Origin: a bacterium
GTDB lineage: Bacteria; Myxococcota_A; UBA9160; SZUA-336
NCBI GenBank assembly: GCA_024226335.1
Contig: JAAELY010000176.1
Coordinates: 1 to 62,692, forward strand
DNA length: 62,692 nt
Reading direction: 5' to 3'
Positions within the stretch are counted from its first letter, which is position 1. The number at the start of each line of letters is the position of its first letter. Made by a program: the position numbers and the translations under genes. A model generated the notes under the pieces. It did not search any database. It saw nothing but the letters and a program-made list of their open reading frames with translations, and had not been told where the DNA came from. Positions 1 through 8,716 of the stretch are shown one piece after another.

Positions 1-1595
1 GAGCGCGCCAGGGAGTGGAGTTCTTCCCGCCATTCCGGGTCATTCGTGTCAATCCGCACGTGTCGCTGTCGAGGCCATTCATCGGGCGTTTCGTGATGGT
101 TCAGACTCCGCTCCAGGAGTTCGGGGCCGGCGTCCGAGGCGCCGCTCCCGCTGGATGCACGGCGTTCGAGACGTTCACGCACGACATCTTCAGGGCAGAC
201 AATCTCCACCAGGATGACCTCGACGCCTTCCTTGCGACCCCAGGTCTGGAGAGTCGAACGGGTCGCGCGTCGGGCGAAGCTGGCGTCGAGAATTGCCGTT
301 CTTCCCGAATCTACGACTGGCTTCGCCCTCTCCAGAAGCCCTTCGTAGACCCGTTCCCGCGCCTCAGGTGTGTACAGGCCTTTGTTCCAGGCTGCCGAAG
401 CTCGATCGCTTGCCTTCAACCCCGCTTCGTGTTTGCGCACGTGATCCGAGGCGATGGGAACGCCCGGCAGGCTCTCGGCCAGTTCCTCGGCCACGGCGCT
501 CTTTCCAGTTCCGATCGTTCCGCACAGCGCCACGACGCTGCCCTTTGGACGCGACTCGAGCGCGCTCTTCGCGAGTGCAACGTGCGCGCTGACGCTCGCG
601 TGCGCTCCTGCCCTTTGTTCAGCCGGAAGCCGGGGATCGGCTCCGGCCAGCGAAGCGACCTTGGCACGCACGGCGGCGCGGTAGCTGATGAAGTAATCGA
701 TGACGCCGTACAGACCGAAGTCGTCGCTCTGGGCTGCGTACTTGCGGGCAAAGCGATGCGCCAGCCCGGGCCTTCCACGATAGCGCAGATCCATCAGCAG
801 AAAGGCGACGTCGGCCGCCGCATCGATTCTGCGCAGTTCGCTACTGAATTCCAGACAGTCGATGACGATCGGCCGGTCTTCCCGCTCGAACCACAGGTGT
901 TGGAGATGCAGATCTCCGTGCCCATCGACGACACGCCCTTCGACGCGTCTTTGCTCCAGTCGCTCCCAGTGAACGGATTCGAAGCTACGCGTCAGCTGGC
1001 GACAGCTCTCGATTTCGTCGAGCAATTCCTCCGAGCTGTTTGCGGCGAGCGCGTCGAAGTTGTCGCTCACGGGTTCGACGATGTGCTTCTTCCACTCGCT
1101 CGCGCTGAAGGGGGCTGGCCGACCCAGGCCGTGCTCCGCGTGGAAACCGGCGAGGCGTTCGGCCACCAGATCGAGCATCTCGGCGCGAAACTCGCCCCCC
1201 TCGAGCAGAGACAGGGCATCCCGCCCCTGAGCCAGTCTTCGCATGACGACCACGTGTTCCAGATCGGCATCGAAGTCCGCAACGGCCGAAACTGCACCGA
1301 GCTCGAAGAGACCGGCCACTCGCTGGATCGGCGCAATCCCCAGATACACGTCGGGGGCGAGCCTGCGATTCAGGTCGACCTCGTTCCGACAGTCGGTGTT
1401 GCGAGCGTGTGTGCTTCCAAAGTCAACGAAACCGAAGCTCACCGCCTTGCGCAGCTTGTAGACTCGCTCGGGCGTCAAGAAAACATGCGAGAGGTGAGTC
1501 TGGACGTGCTCCACGCCCCGCTCGGCACTGCGATCGTGCGGGTATGCGCGCACCTGTGTCAGTGCTTCCACCAGTTCCGCTTCGTAGTCCTGCAT
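1..1595 (-). CDS. Bifunctional APH-like / P-loop kinase-like protein (3' end beyond window)
   Basis: Open for 531 codons from an ATG at 1595 to the window edge, so the C-terminus is missing. The N-terminal half resembles the aminoglycoside phosphotransferase fold of COG2187: HGDLH catalytic loop at residues 226-230 and a following IDCLEF motif. The C-terminal half is a COG0645-type P-loop kinase domain with GTIGTGKS (Lys365). This two-domain arrangement is common in proteobacteria and often sits beside universal stress protein genes, as here. Substrate unknown; despite the fold, resistance to aminoglycosides should not be assumed. It is the last gene of the minus-strand stress block, 26 bp after the Usp gene. 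Confidence 0.85.
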   Translation of the reverse strand, partial: MQDYEAELVEALTQVRAYPHDRSAERGVEHVQTHLSHVFLTPERVYKLRKAVSFGFVDFGSTHARNTDCRNEVDLNRRLAPDVYLGIAPIQRVAGLFELGAVSAVADFDADLEHVVVMRRLAQGRDALSLLEGGEFRAEMLDLVAERLAGFHAEHGLGRPAPFSASEWKKHIVEPVSDNFDALAANSSEELLDEIESCRQLTRSFESVHWERLEQRRVEGRVVDGHGDLHLQHLWFEREDRPIVIDCLEFSSELRRIDAAADVAFLLMDLRYRGRPGLAHRFARKYAAQSDDFGLYGVIDYFISYRAAVRAKVASLAGADPRLPAEQRAGAHASVSAHVALAKSALESRPKGSVVALCGTIGTGKSAVAEELAESLPGVPIASDHVRKHEAGLKASDRASAAWNKGLYTPEARERVYEGLLERAKPVVDSGRTAILDASFARRATRSTLQTWGRKEGVEVILVEIVCPEDVVRERLERRASSGSGASDAGPELLERSLNHHETPDEWPRQRHVRIDTNDPEWREELHSLAR

Positions 1596-1621
1596 TGCGG
1601 AACTCCTCCTCGAGAGTGGCG

Positions 1622-2503
1622 CTACTTCTCTGGCGGACCCGTTGTCAGCACCGGGCATTCGGCTTCGCGCACGACCCGCTCCGCGACGCTGCCGAGCAGG
1701 AAGCGCGACAATCCTCCGCGCCCGTGCGTGCCGATTGCGATCAGATCGGCGTTATTCGTCTTGGCGACATCGACGATCAAGCGCTCGGGAACGCCGGGTT
1801 CGAGGACGAAATCGGAAGTCAGTCCGGCGTCTTGAAGCTCGAGCACCATCGGTTCGAGGCGTTCCGCAACCGGTGCCAGCGAAGGCCTCGGCAGCGGGGT
1901 ACCCTGTTCCTTGAACAGCGCTTCGACGTCGGGCGGAATGTAGTGCGCGTGCACCAGGATCAATCTTGCCGGACCCATCTTGGACGCAAACTGCCGGGCG
2001 AGTGCGAGTGCCCTGCTCGCGGGATCCGAGAAGTCCATGGCCACGACGATAGTCGCGAAGGTTTCTTCGGGACCGCAGTCGCGGCGGACCGTCAGGACGG
2101 GACAGTGGGCCGTGCGAACCGTTCGCTCGGCGACGCTACCCAGGAAGACGTGCTCCAAGCCTTTGGCGCCGCGACTTCCCATTACGATCAGGTCCACAGA
2201 GTGGCGCTTTGCTGCAGCGGAGATCGCGACCAGTGGGGATTCGTCGACGGCTTCCGCAGAGGATGTGATCCCGTGCTTGCTCAGTCCATCCTGCAGTTCT
2301 TCCAGTCCCTGCACACTCATCTCGTGCAGCTGATCCTGATAGGGCGCCGGAATCGGCGCCACCACTTCCAGCGGCAGTTGGTAGGCGTGGAGCAGGTGGA
2401 CCTTTGCTTCCATCTTCCGAGCGATCGACGTGGCCATGGCCAGCGCCTTGTCGCTCGGTTTCGAAAAGTCCGTGGGTACCAGGATTGTCTTGATGTCGCT
2501 CAA
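1622..2503 (-). CDS. Universal stress protein, tandem UspA domains
   Basis: A 293-residue protein with two UspA domains (about residues 1-150 and 151-293). Both domains keep the ATP-binding signature G-x2-G-x9-G-S: GSRGAKGLEHVFLGS in the first and GTHGRGGLSRFLLGS in the second. I chose the TTG at 2503 because AAAGGAGG lies 6 bases upstream and the Usp fold starts directly after it (SDIKTILVPTDFS); an in-frame ATG at 2557 has no such site. Cytoplasmic. Tandem-domain Usps of this type are often induced by low oxygen or respiratory stress, matching the neighbouring haem-sensor kinase. A GC-rich hairpin lies just upstream. Confidence 0.9.
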   Translation of the reverse strand: MSDIKTILVPTDFSKPSDKALAMATSIARKMEAKVHLLHAYQLPLEVVAPIPAPYQDQLHEMSVQGLEELQDGLSKHGITSSAEAVDESPLVAISAAAKRHSVDLIVMGSRGAKGLEHVFLGSVAERTVRTAHCPVLTVRRDCGPEETFATIVVAMDFSDPASRALALARQFASKMGPARLILVHAHYIPPDVEALFKEQGTPLPRPSLAPVAERLEPMVLELQDAGLTSDFVLEPGVPERLIVDVAKTNNADLIAIGTHGRGGLSRFLLGSVAERVVREAECPVLTTGPPEK

Positions 2504-2528
2504 AGACGACCTCCTTTCCCGTTCGTTT

Positions 2529-2552
2529 CCGGGGGAGTTCGAGCTTCCCCGG
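2529..2552 (-). promoter_or_regulatory. GC-rich stem-loop in leader of Usp gene
   Basis: CCGGGGGAG and CTTCCCCGG form a 9-bp stem (one G-T mismatch) around the loop TTCGAG. On the minus strand it ends 9 bases before the AAAGGAGG of the Usp gene. No U-tract follows, so it looks more like a leader structure than an intrinsic terminator. The rest of the 215-bp gap to the CBS gene shows no other clear element. Confidence 0.4.
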
Positions 2553-2718
2553 GCCATCGAACCAGAAGTGCCCCGTGCGAGGGAAAATCGCGTACAGCAG
2601 AATTATCGGAGGTGAACTGCACGCCTATTGAACTAGCAAGTGAGGTGCCAGTCCCGCGAGGCATTAGAGGCACAAGAACTCACAATCTGAGCCAATACGC
2701 CACGAATGGGGCGAAAAG

Positions 2719-3132
2719 CTACGATCTGGGCGAATTAGCGACCACTGCCACGAAGTCCGATTCTGTGAGGATGCCGACGAGCTTGCCGTCCTCCACGACG
2801 GGCAGGCAGCCTATCTTTCGTTCGAGCATCAGCTTGGCGGCCGCGCGTGCGTCGTGATCGGGCGACACGGTCTCGACACCCGTGCTCATGACCTCTTTGA
2901 CCGGGAGGGTTTTGAGTACCTGTCGGAGTTGACGATCGCCAAAGCCCATGGCTTTGAAGAGCGCGCCTCCGAAAAGATCGCGCTGGCTGACCACACCGAC
3001 GACACGCCCGGACTCGTCGATGACGGGCATGTGACGGATGCGCCCGAGGCGCATCACGTCATCGGCGAGACTCAGTTCGTCATTGCGGCCCAGGGTGGTG
3101 ACCTCCGAGGACATCAGATCTCTGACTTTCAC
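2719..3132 (-). CDS. CBS-domain pair protein
   Basis: About 137 residues, consisting only of two CBS motifs (a Bateman module). It begins VRDLMSSEVTTLGRNDELSLAD and carries the typical HMPVIDE...GVVSQRDLF and CLPVVEDGKLVGILTESDF strands. CBS pairs bind adenosine nucleotides and act as energy-state sensors; no effector domain is attached. I chose the GTG start at 3132, which follows GGGGAGGAA and overlaps the stop of the upstream Usp gene (GTGA), implying translational coupling. It ends 215 bp before the next Usp gene. Confidence 0.9.
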   Translation of the reverse strand: MKVRDLMSSEVTTLGRNDELSLADDVMRLGRIRHMPVIDESGRVVGVVSQRDLFGGALFKAMGFGDRQLRQVLKTLPVKEVMSTGVETVSPDHDARAAAKLMLERKIGCLPVVEDGKLVGILTESDFVAVVANSPRS

Positions 3133-4007
3133 TCTCGTTCCTCCCCATCTTCTGGCCACACGAGCAGTACTGCGTCGAGTCCTGCCCGAACCACGTGGTC
3201 GACCACACGACCAGGCGAGTCACTTTGATTTCGCTCCACACCCATCACAGTAAGATGCGCGTCGATCTCGCTGGCAACGGCCTGGATCACGTCTTCCGGA
3301 ATGCCAGAACGTACCACGGTCTCTACCGGAATCGTCGGGTCGATGGCGGCTGCCACGGCTCGCATACGCGGAGCGGCGTTTTCCGCGTGCAGCTCTACGT
3401 GCCTTCGGTCGGAGATGTAGCCACGCGGCGGCAGAGCGTGCAACAAAATGAGTTCGCCGCGCAGGTCGTGGGCGATCCCCACGGCTAGTTTGAGCGCCGG
3501 TGTCTCGAGGTCGGGCAGTTCCATGGCGACCAAGATGCGCTTGACCTCACCCGCGGCTGGGCTGCGGTTGACCAGCAATAGCGGACAGCCGGGTTCGCGC
3601 AACATGCGTTCGGAGACGCTGCCCAGGAGGAGCCGGCGAAACCCGCGCAGTCCAGTGGCGCCCAGCACCAGCAGATCGGCTCCGATCTGCTCCCGGAAAG
3701 CGACCATCTGAGCGACGGGGTCACCCGTGCGCACATGAGTCTTCAAATCGGGCCCCCCGAGTTCCCGAGCGCGTGCGCACAACTGTTCGACGCTGCGTGT
3801 GCGTGGCCCTCTGTAACTCGCCGCGTAGTCCAGGATGCGATCGAGGGGCTTGTAGCCGGTCAGCACGTGAACCGGGTCCTGAGCGACGTGCAAGAGGTGC
3901 AGGTCCGATCCCTCGCGATAGGCAAATGCGCGCGCCACGGCGTGCGCTGCATCAGCGCTAGCCGAAAAGTCGCTACCGAGCAGGATGCGCTTCGGGGGCC
4001 AGTCCAC
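3129..4007 (-). CDS. Universal stress protein, tandem domains, second domain degenerate
   Basis: A 292-residue tandem UspA protein starting with GTG at 4007 (weak AGGGA upstream). The first domain keeps the ATP-binding loop (GATGLRGFRRLLLGS). In the second domain the equivalent stretch reads GVERNQSDSPGRVVDHVVR, so the glycine signature is lost and this half probably does not bind ATP in the classical way. The stop codon overlaps the start of the CBS gene. Cytoplasmic stress protein; the partner of its degenerate domain cannot be told from sequence. Confidence 0.9.
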   Translation of the reverse strand: MDWPPKRILLGSDFSASADAAHAVARAFAYREGSDLHLLHVAQDPVHVLTGYKPLDRILDYAASYRGPRTRSVEQLCARARELGGPDLKTHVRTGDPVAQMVAFREQIGADLLVLGATGLRGFRRLLLGSVSERMLREPGCPLLLVNRSPAAGEVKRILVAMELPDLETPALKLAVGIAHDLRGELILLHALPPRGYISDRRHVELHAENAAPRMRAVAAAIDPTIPVETVVRSGIPEDVIQAVASEIDAHLTVMGVERNQSDSPGRVVDHVVRAGLDAVLLVWPEDGEERE

Positions 4008-4150
4008 TCGCGTTGTCCCTTTCTTGAAAAGGATGCATGAAAGAGAACTGCAACCAGCGTGCCTTGCTGCAAACCCGCTTCGAGTGCTCTGGTGTACTGG
4101 CGTGTGGCGCGATGCCCCGGCTCACTTCTGCGTTCACCGAGGCTCCGGTC

Positions 4151-5548
4151 TCAGGCGTTCGGCGTCGAAGAACTCGGTGTCGAAGGATTCGGTGTCTCGT
4201 GCTCGCCCCTTCGGTACAGCGTGCGCCGGTTGATGCCGAGTGCACGCGCCGCGCGTACCTTGTTTCCGCCCGAGTGCTTGAGCACCCGCTCGATGTACAG
4301 GTCGCCGAGCTGGCGCAGTGTGAGACCCCGCTCGAGTGCTTCGTCCAGAAGCGCGACTTCGGAGTCGACGGGTTCGATTTCCTTTTCGGCCTCGGGGCTT
4401 GGGAAATCCTCGGCAACCAACTCCCGATCCGGCGAAAGTACGAGCGCGCGCTCGATCGCGTTCTCCAGTTCGCGCGCATTGCCTTCCCAGCGCATTCGCT
4501 TCAGGCGTTCCTGCGCGTCGGGTGAAAGGGTTCGTGTTTCGGATCCGGAATGCTTGCGCAGGAACGCATCTGCCAACACGGGAATGTCTTCGGGTCGTTC
4601 CCGCAGCGGTGGGATGTGGATCGGAATCACATTCAATCGGTAGAAGAGATCCTGGCGAAACTCACCCGCTTCGATCTTTGCTGCCAGATCCGAGTTCGTG
4701 GCGGTGATCAAGCGTACGTCGACCTTGATCGAGCGCGTGCCGCCGACGGGTCGAACCAGGCCGTCCTGCACCACGCGCAGGAGCTTGCCCTGCAGGCCGA
4801 AAGGCATGTCGCCGATCTCGTCCAGGAAGAGCGTGCCTCCATGGGCCTCTTCGAACAGGCCTTTCTTGGAGGTGTGCGCACCGGTGAAGGCTCCGCGCAC
4901 ATGACCGAAGAGTTCGCTCTCCAGTAGACCTTCCGGCATCGCGGTGCAATTGATGGGGACGAAGGGATGGCCCGTGCGTGCACCTGCGAAGTGGAGCGTG
5001 CGCGCGACCACATCCTTTCCGGTGCCGCTCTCGCCGGTGATCAACACGTTCGTGCGACTTCCCGAGACCTTGCGGATCAGTGCGAAGATCTCGCGCATCG
5101 AAGGACTGGCACCGATCAGATCGCCGAACTTCGTGCTGCGGTCGATCGCCCTGCGCAATCTGCGGTTTTCTTCCTCGAGTGCCCGGTGCTCGAAAGCGCG
5201 GTCGAGGCTGGCCACGATCGCATCGCGCTTGAACGGCTTGGTCACATAGTCGAAGGCGCCCGCGCGCATGGCGCTTACCGCCGAATCGATGCTCCCGAAA
5301 GCAGTCATCAGGATGACCGGAGTCTCCGGCCGCAACCGGCGGAGCTCGGAGGTGAGTTCGATGCCGTCCTTGCCAGGCATGCGGATGTCGGAGATCACCA
5401 GACCGTATTCCGTCTCGCGTGCGGTTTCGATGGCGGCGTCCGCCGAGCCCACCGCAGAGGCCAGGATCCCCTGTTCCTCTAGCAGAGATACGAGCATCTC
5501 TCGCATCGCAGCATCATCATCGACCACGAGAACTGAGCGCTGTGCCAT
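4151..5548 (-). CDS. NtrC-family sigma-54 response regulator
   Basis: 465 residues with receiver domain (acidic DDD at 10-12, phospho-acceptor Asp54 in SDIRMPG, Lys104), sigma-54 AAA+ domain (Walker A GESGTGKD 172-179, GAFTGA loop 219-224 that contacts sigma-54, Walker B FLDEIGD) and a C-terminal Fis-type helix-turn-helix (VRAARALGINRRTLYRR), followed by a Ser/Pro-rich tail. ATG at 5548 preceded by GAGGAGGG. It lies 95 bp downstream of the globin-coupled kinase in the same direction, so the two probably form a two-component system that activates sigma-54 promoters, perhaps including the nearby stress genes. I did not find a convincing -24/-12 site within this block. Confidence 0.95.
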   Translation of the reverse strand: MAQRSVLVVDDDAAMREMLVSLLEEQGILASAVGSADAAIETARETEYGLVISDIRMPGKDGIELTSELRRLRPETPVILMTAFGSIDSAVSAMRAGAFDYVTKPFKRDAIVASLDRAFEHRALEEENRRLRRAIDRSTKFGDLIGASPSMREIFALIRKVSGSRTNVLITGESGTGKDVVARTLHFAGARTGHPFVPINCTAMPEGLLESELFGHVRGAFTGAHTSKKGLFEEAHGGTLFLDEIGDMPFGLQGKLLRVVQDGLVRPVGGTRSIKVDVRLITATNSDLAAKIEAGEFRQDLFYRLNVIPIHIPPLRERPEDIPVLADAFLRKHSGSETRTLSPDAQERLKRMRWEGNARELENAIERALVLSPDRELVAEDFPSPEAEKEIEPVDSEVALLDEALERGLTLRQLGDLYIERVLKHSGGNKVRAARALGINRRTLYRRGEHETPNPSTPSSSTPNA

Positions 5549-5643
5549 AGGCCCTCCTCTATAGCAGGGACCGTGCCCGCCAGGGGCGCCGTTCTGCCCG
5601 TGGGGGCTCAGTCCGAGCTATGACATTATATCCCAATGGGCCA

Positions 5644-6906
5644 TTATGGCGCATTTTGCTGGGAACGCAGTCGCAACCGGAACTCCGTACCCCGCCCCAC
5701 CTCGCTCTGCACGCTCAATTCACCGCCGTGCTCTTCGGCGATCCCGCGGGCGACCATCAGGCCCAGGCCGCTGCCCGCTCCGGCGGCTTTGGAGGTGTAG
5801 AAGGGCTCGAAGACGCGCTCGAGTTCTGCGGGGCGGATTCCCCGCCCGGTGTCCGAAACCACGATTTCGACTTCCCGGGATCCGATGCGCTCCGCGCCCA
5901 CCTGCAGCGTGCCGCCATCGGGCATCGCGTCGGCCGCGTTGAGGAACAGATTCAAGAAGAGCTGCTGCAACTTCTGGAAATCGGCTTCGATCGTGACCTC
6001 GTCCGGCAGACGGGTCTCTATCTGAATGCCCCGTTTTTGCAGTTTCTCGGCGACGAAAGAAAGGCAGTCCTGGATGGTCGAGCTGAGATCGATCTGTGTG
6101 AATTCAGTGGGTCGCGGACGCGCGATGTCGAGCAAGGTGTGGATGATCCGCGAGATGCGATCGATCTGTTCGCGAATCGTTTTCAGCCGCCAGTGGCCGC
6201 GATCGTCGCTGACTGAAGACTCCAGCATCTCCGCGTGTCCCTGGATCACGCCCATGGGCGTTCCGATCTCGTGCGCGAGTCCCGCGACCAGCGCACCGAT
6301 GGAAGCCAGTCGTTCGGCCGCGCGTGCGCGTTCGGCCGTCTCGCGCAGTTCTCCACCCTGTTTGTCGTAGGAGCGTTCGAGTTCCCGGCTGGTTGCGGCC
6401 AGTTCGCGCGCCAGAAACTCCAACTGCTCCTCGCGGCGCGTGATGTAGGTTTCCATCGCGAGTTGAGAATCGAGCATCTGAAGCTTGTTCAGGGCGTTGA
6501 GGCTGAGGATCAGCTGATCGGGCTGGCCGCGGTATAGATCGGCGATCAGCGGAAGCAGAATTGACACGTACACACCGTAAGCGCCCAGATACCAGCGAGG
6601 CTCGAGGCCGACGCGCTCGTGGGCGGCACCGATCTTGCGCCGACTCTCGATGTACTGCTCATCGATACGGCCCGAGGCCAGGCTCAAGAGATACTCTCGC
6701 TGCGTAGTGAGCAGGCGGTCCCGAACTTCGGGATTCGACAGCAGGTTTCGAGTCGGCTCGAATCCGAGCAGATGTCGGTAGAAGGCCGAGACCAGCTCGT
6801 CGGCGTGTTCCTCTAACACGGGGCGCAGCTTCACCAGAGCGGACCGATCCTCGTCCGTCCACTGCAGGTAATCGAGACGCGTTTGCAGATCGTCTTCTAC
6901 AGCCAC
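5644..6906 (-). CDS. Globin-coupled sensor histidine kinase
   Basis: 420 residues, no transmembrane segment. Residues 1-155 match the protoglobin/globin-coupled sensor fold: KIGAAHERVGLEPRWYLGAY contains the expected proximal haem ligand, His96. A coiled-coil linker (about 157-200) leads to a HisKA domain (GLAHEIGTPMGV, phospho-His212) and a HATPase domain with N box (LNLFLNAADAMPDGG), DTGRGI and GSGLGLM motifs. GTG start at 6906; no strong ribosome binding site. Known globin-coupled kinases bind O2, NO or CO and change autophosphorylation. The likely partner is the sigma-54 regulator directly downstream. Ligand preference cannot be read from sequence. Confidence 0.92.
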   Translation of the reverse strand: MAVEDDLQTRLDYLQWTDEDRSALVKLRPVLEEHADELVSAFYRHLLGFEPTRNLLSNPEVRDRLLTTQREYLLSLASGRIDEQYIESRRKIGAAHERVGLEPRWYLGAYGVYVSILLPLIADLYRGQPDQLILSLNALNKLQMLDSQLAMETYITRREEQLEFLARELAATSRELERSYDKQGGELRETAERARAAERLASIGALVAGLAHEIGTPMGVIQGHAEMLESSVSDDRGHWRLKTIREQIDRISRIIHTLLDIARPRPTEFTQIDLSSTIQDCLSFVAEKLQKRGIQIETRLPDEVTIEADFQKLQQLFLNLFLNAADAMPDGGTLQVGAERIGSREVEIVVSDTGRGIRPAELERVFEPFYTSKAAGAGSGLGLMVARGIAEEHGGELSVQSEVGRGTEFRLRLRSQQNAP

Positions 6907-6909
6907 TCG

Positions 6910-6922
6910 GTCAATTATTGAC
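6910..6922. promoter_or_regulatory. Palindrome GTCAATTATTGAC upstream of kinase
   Basis: Perfect 6-bp arms GTCAAT/ATTGAC around a single T, four bases before the GTG start of the globin-coupled kinase. Position and symmetry suggest a regulator binding site. The half-sites are not the standard FNR or CRP sequence. Confidence 0.35.
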
Positions 6923-6976
6923 TCCGAGGAGGCTGCGTCAACCGCGGGTCGAATTCAGAGCGGTGAGGCCGCGGGG

Positions 6977-7360
6977 CTATTGCACGAAGCGAAGCAGGTC
7001 GAAGCTCGAAATGATCCCGAGAATTTCGCTTTCCTCGACGACCAGAACCCGGTGCAGATGCCCGTCGATCATGAGCTGGGCGATATCGCGCACGCTCGTA
7101 TTGGGTTCTACCGAGATGATGTCACGGGTCATCACGTCCTCGACCGTCAGCGTCTGGAGCCAGGGCTCCTGTCCTTCGGAAACCTGCGAGATTGCGCTCA
7201 CGATATCGCTCTTGGTCGCGATTCCAACCGCCCGCCCATCGGATCCGGTCACGGGCGCGCCGCTGATTTCTTCTCGTGTCAGCAACTCCTCGAAATCCTT
7301 GAGCCCAAGCTCAGGGCTGACGCAGATGATGCTCTTCTCCATGACATCGGCGGCCTTCAT
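6977..7360 (-). CDS. CBS-domain pair protein
   Basis: 127 residues made up of two CBS motifs: KAADVMEKSIICVSPELG...GAPVTGSDGRAVGIATKSDI and VEDVMTRDIISVEPNTSV...HRVLVVEESEILGIISSFDLL. ATG at 7360 follows GGAG at good spacing. It is upstream of the globin kinase on the same strand (70-bp gap) and is only distantly similar to the other CBS protein at 2719-3132. Probably a nucleotide-sensing accessory of the same stress regulon; no effector domain is present. Confidence 0.9.
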   Translation of the reverse strand: MKAADVMEKSIICVSPELGLKDFEELLTREEISGAPVTGSDGRAVGIATKSDIVSAISQVSEGQEPWLQTLTVEDVMTRDIISVEPNTSVRDIAQLMIDGHLHRVLVVEESEILGIISSFDLLRFVQ

Positions 7361-7552
7361 TTCCGATCTCCATTAGTTTGCGGGTTTACGGGAGAAGAAA
7401 GAGCAAGCTCCATGCCCGGTGGAACGTCGTTTGAGACTGTTCCTATATGCGCACCCGGGGCAGGATGTCGCTTTTTCGCTTCCCAATGGGAAGTCCTGGC
7501 GCAGTCGAAGCCACTGCTCGCCCGGCGAGCGGTCCTCAGCGGATTCCCGGCC

Positions 7553-7600
7553 GTCAACCGTTCGGAGTGTCAGCCGTTCCGATCGTCAACCGTCCAGAAC
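7553..7600. repeat. Three 16-bp degenerate tandem repeats
   Basis: GTCAACCGTTCGGAGT, GTCAGCCGTTCCGATC and GTCAACCGTCCAGAAC follow each other without spacer. The third overlaps the stop codon (7586-7588) of the acyl-CoA dehydrogenase, so the array may have extended its C-terminus. The rest of 7361-7585 shows no gene. Confidence 0.55.
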
Positions 7601-8704
7601 GTCGGCGGCGACCCGCTCCTCGAGGTAGGGCGTGTCCCACCAGCTGAGCTGCAACTGCTTGGCGCGTCGGAAGAACAACTGACAGTCGTACTCGATGGTG
7701 AAAGCGACACCGCCCCAGATCTGCGCGCACGCCCGCGTCGTTTCTCGATAGGCTTCGCAGCAGAAGAGCTTGGCCATGGGAGCGAGCCGCGAGATCGAGC
7801 GACCCTGCGCGCGATTCCACGCCGCTTCGTGCACCAGCACGCGCCCTCCTTCGATGGCAGTCGAAGCGTCGGCCATGTAGTGGGCCAGCGCCTGAAAAGC
7901 GCCCAGCGGTTTGTCGAATTGCACGCGTTCCTTCGCGTAGGCCACCGTTTCGAGCAGCGTGCGGTCGGCTCCGCCGATCGCCTGGGCGGCCAGCAGGATG
8001 ATGCCGTCGTGCATGATCTTGTCGAAGCTCGTCCAGCCCGAGCCCGCTGCGCCAATACGGGCGCTGGAGGGAACCCGGACCTCGTTGAAATCGACCCGGT
8101 ACTGACAGTCCGAGCCCTGTGAAAGCTGGTGCGTCAGTTTCACGCCGTCCGAATTCGGGTCGACCAGGTACAGATCGACACCGGCGTCGCCACGCGCCAA
8201 CACGATCATGCGATCGGCCGAACTCGCGAAGTGAACATGGCGCTTGACTCCTGAAAGTACGACGCCGTCGCCGTCGCTCTTCGCCTGCATCGCCACGCCG
8301 ACCTGGCTATAGCCGCGATCCGGCTCCAGCCAGGCGAGTGTGAGGATGGCATCGCCGCTGGCGATCGTGCCCAGCCACTCTTCTCGTTGCGCGTCGCTAC
8401 CGGCTTCGAGCAGGAGGCCGGCGCCGATGACGCAGCTCACGAAGTGGGGAGTGGAGGCGAGTGCACGCCCCAATTCTTCATAGACCAGCGCGGCTTCGAG
8501 CAGGGTCTGCCCACCGCCGCCGTAACTCTCGGGGATCAACAATCCGTTGAGCCCGAGTTCGCTCATCTGTTTCCAGAGCGCGTCGGGGTAGCCCTTGGGA
8601 TCGTCTTCCATCTCGCGCACGACGTCGATCGAGGAGTGCTCGTTGAGCATTCCTCGAGTCATGTCGACAATCATCTGCTGCTCTTCGCTGAAGTCGATAT
8701 CCAT
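7586..8704 (-). CDS. Acyl-CoA dehydrogenase family protein (second subunit type)
   Basis: 372 residues, FAD-dependent acyl-CoA dehydrogenase fold: N-terminal helical domain from MDIDFSEEQQMIVDMTRGML, PESYGGGGQTLLEAALVYEELG, middle beta domain and C-terminal helices with QIWGGVAFTIEYDCQLFFRRAK. It is more divergent than its neighbour, and pairs of unequal dehydrogenases like this commonly form alpha2beta2 enzymes for CoA esters of sterols or other polycyclic or branched acids. It starts 12 bp after the stop of the upstream dehydrogenase, in one operon. Substrate unknown. Confidence 0.9.
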   Translation of the reverse strand: MDIDFSEEQQMIVDMTRGMLNEHSSIDVVREMEDDPKGYPDALWKQMSELGLNGLLIPESYGGGGQTLLEAALVYEELGRALASTPHFVSCVIGAGLLLEAGSDAQREEWLGTIASGDAILTLAWLEPDRGYSQVGVAMQAKSDGDGVVLSGVKRHVHFASSADRMIVLARGDAGVDLYLVDPNSDGVKLTHQLSQGSDCQYRVDFNEVRVPSSARIGAAGSGWTSFDKIMHDGIILLAAQAIGGADRTLLETVAYAKERVQFDKPLGAFQALAHYMADASTAIEGGRVLVHEAAWNRAQGRSISRLAPMAKLFCCEAYRETTRACAQIWGGVAFTIEYDCQLFFRRAKQLQLSWWDTPYLEERVAADVLDG

Positions 8705-8716
8705 TGTGGGATCCCG

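Noticed and set aside
15-2857. Long plus-strand frames of 600 and 480 codons
   Set aside because: They are antisense shadows of the kinase-like and Usp genes; the minus-strand products have clear family motifs and ribosome binding sites.
5644-5665. TGGCGC...TTGC like a sigma-54 promoter
   Set aside because: The GG and GC are 8 bp apart instead of 10, and the site lies at the end of the kinase coding region on the opposite strand.
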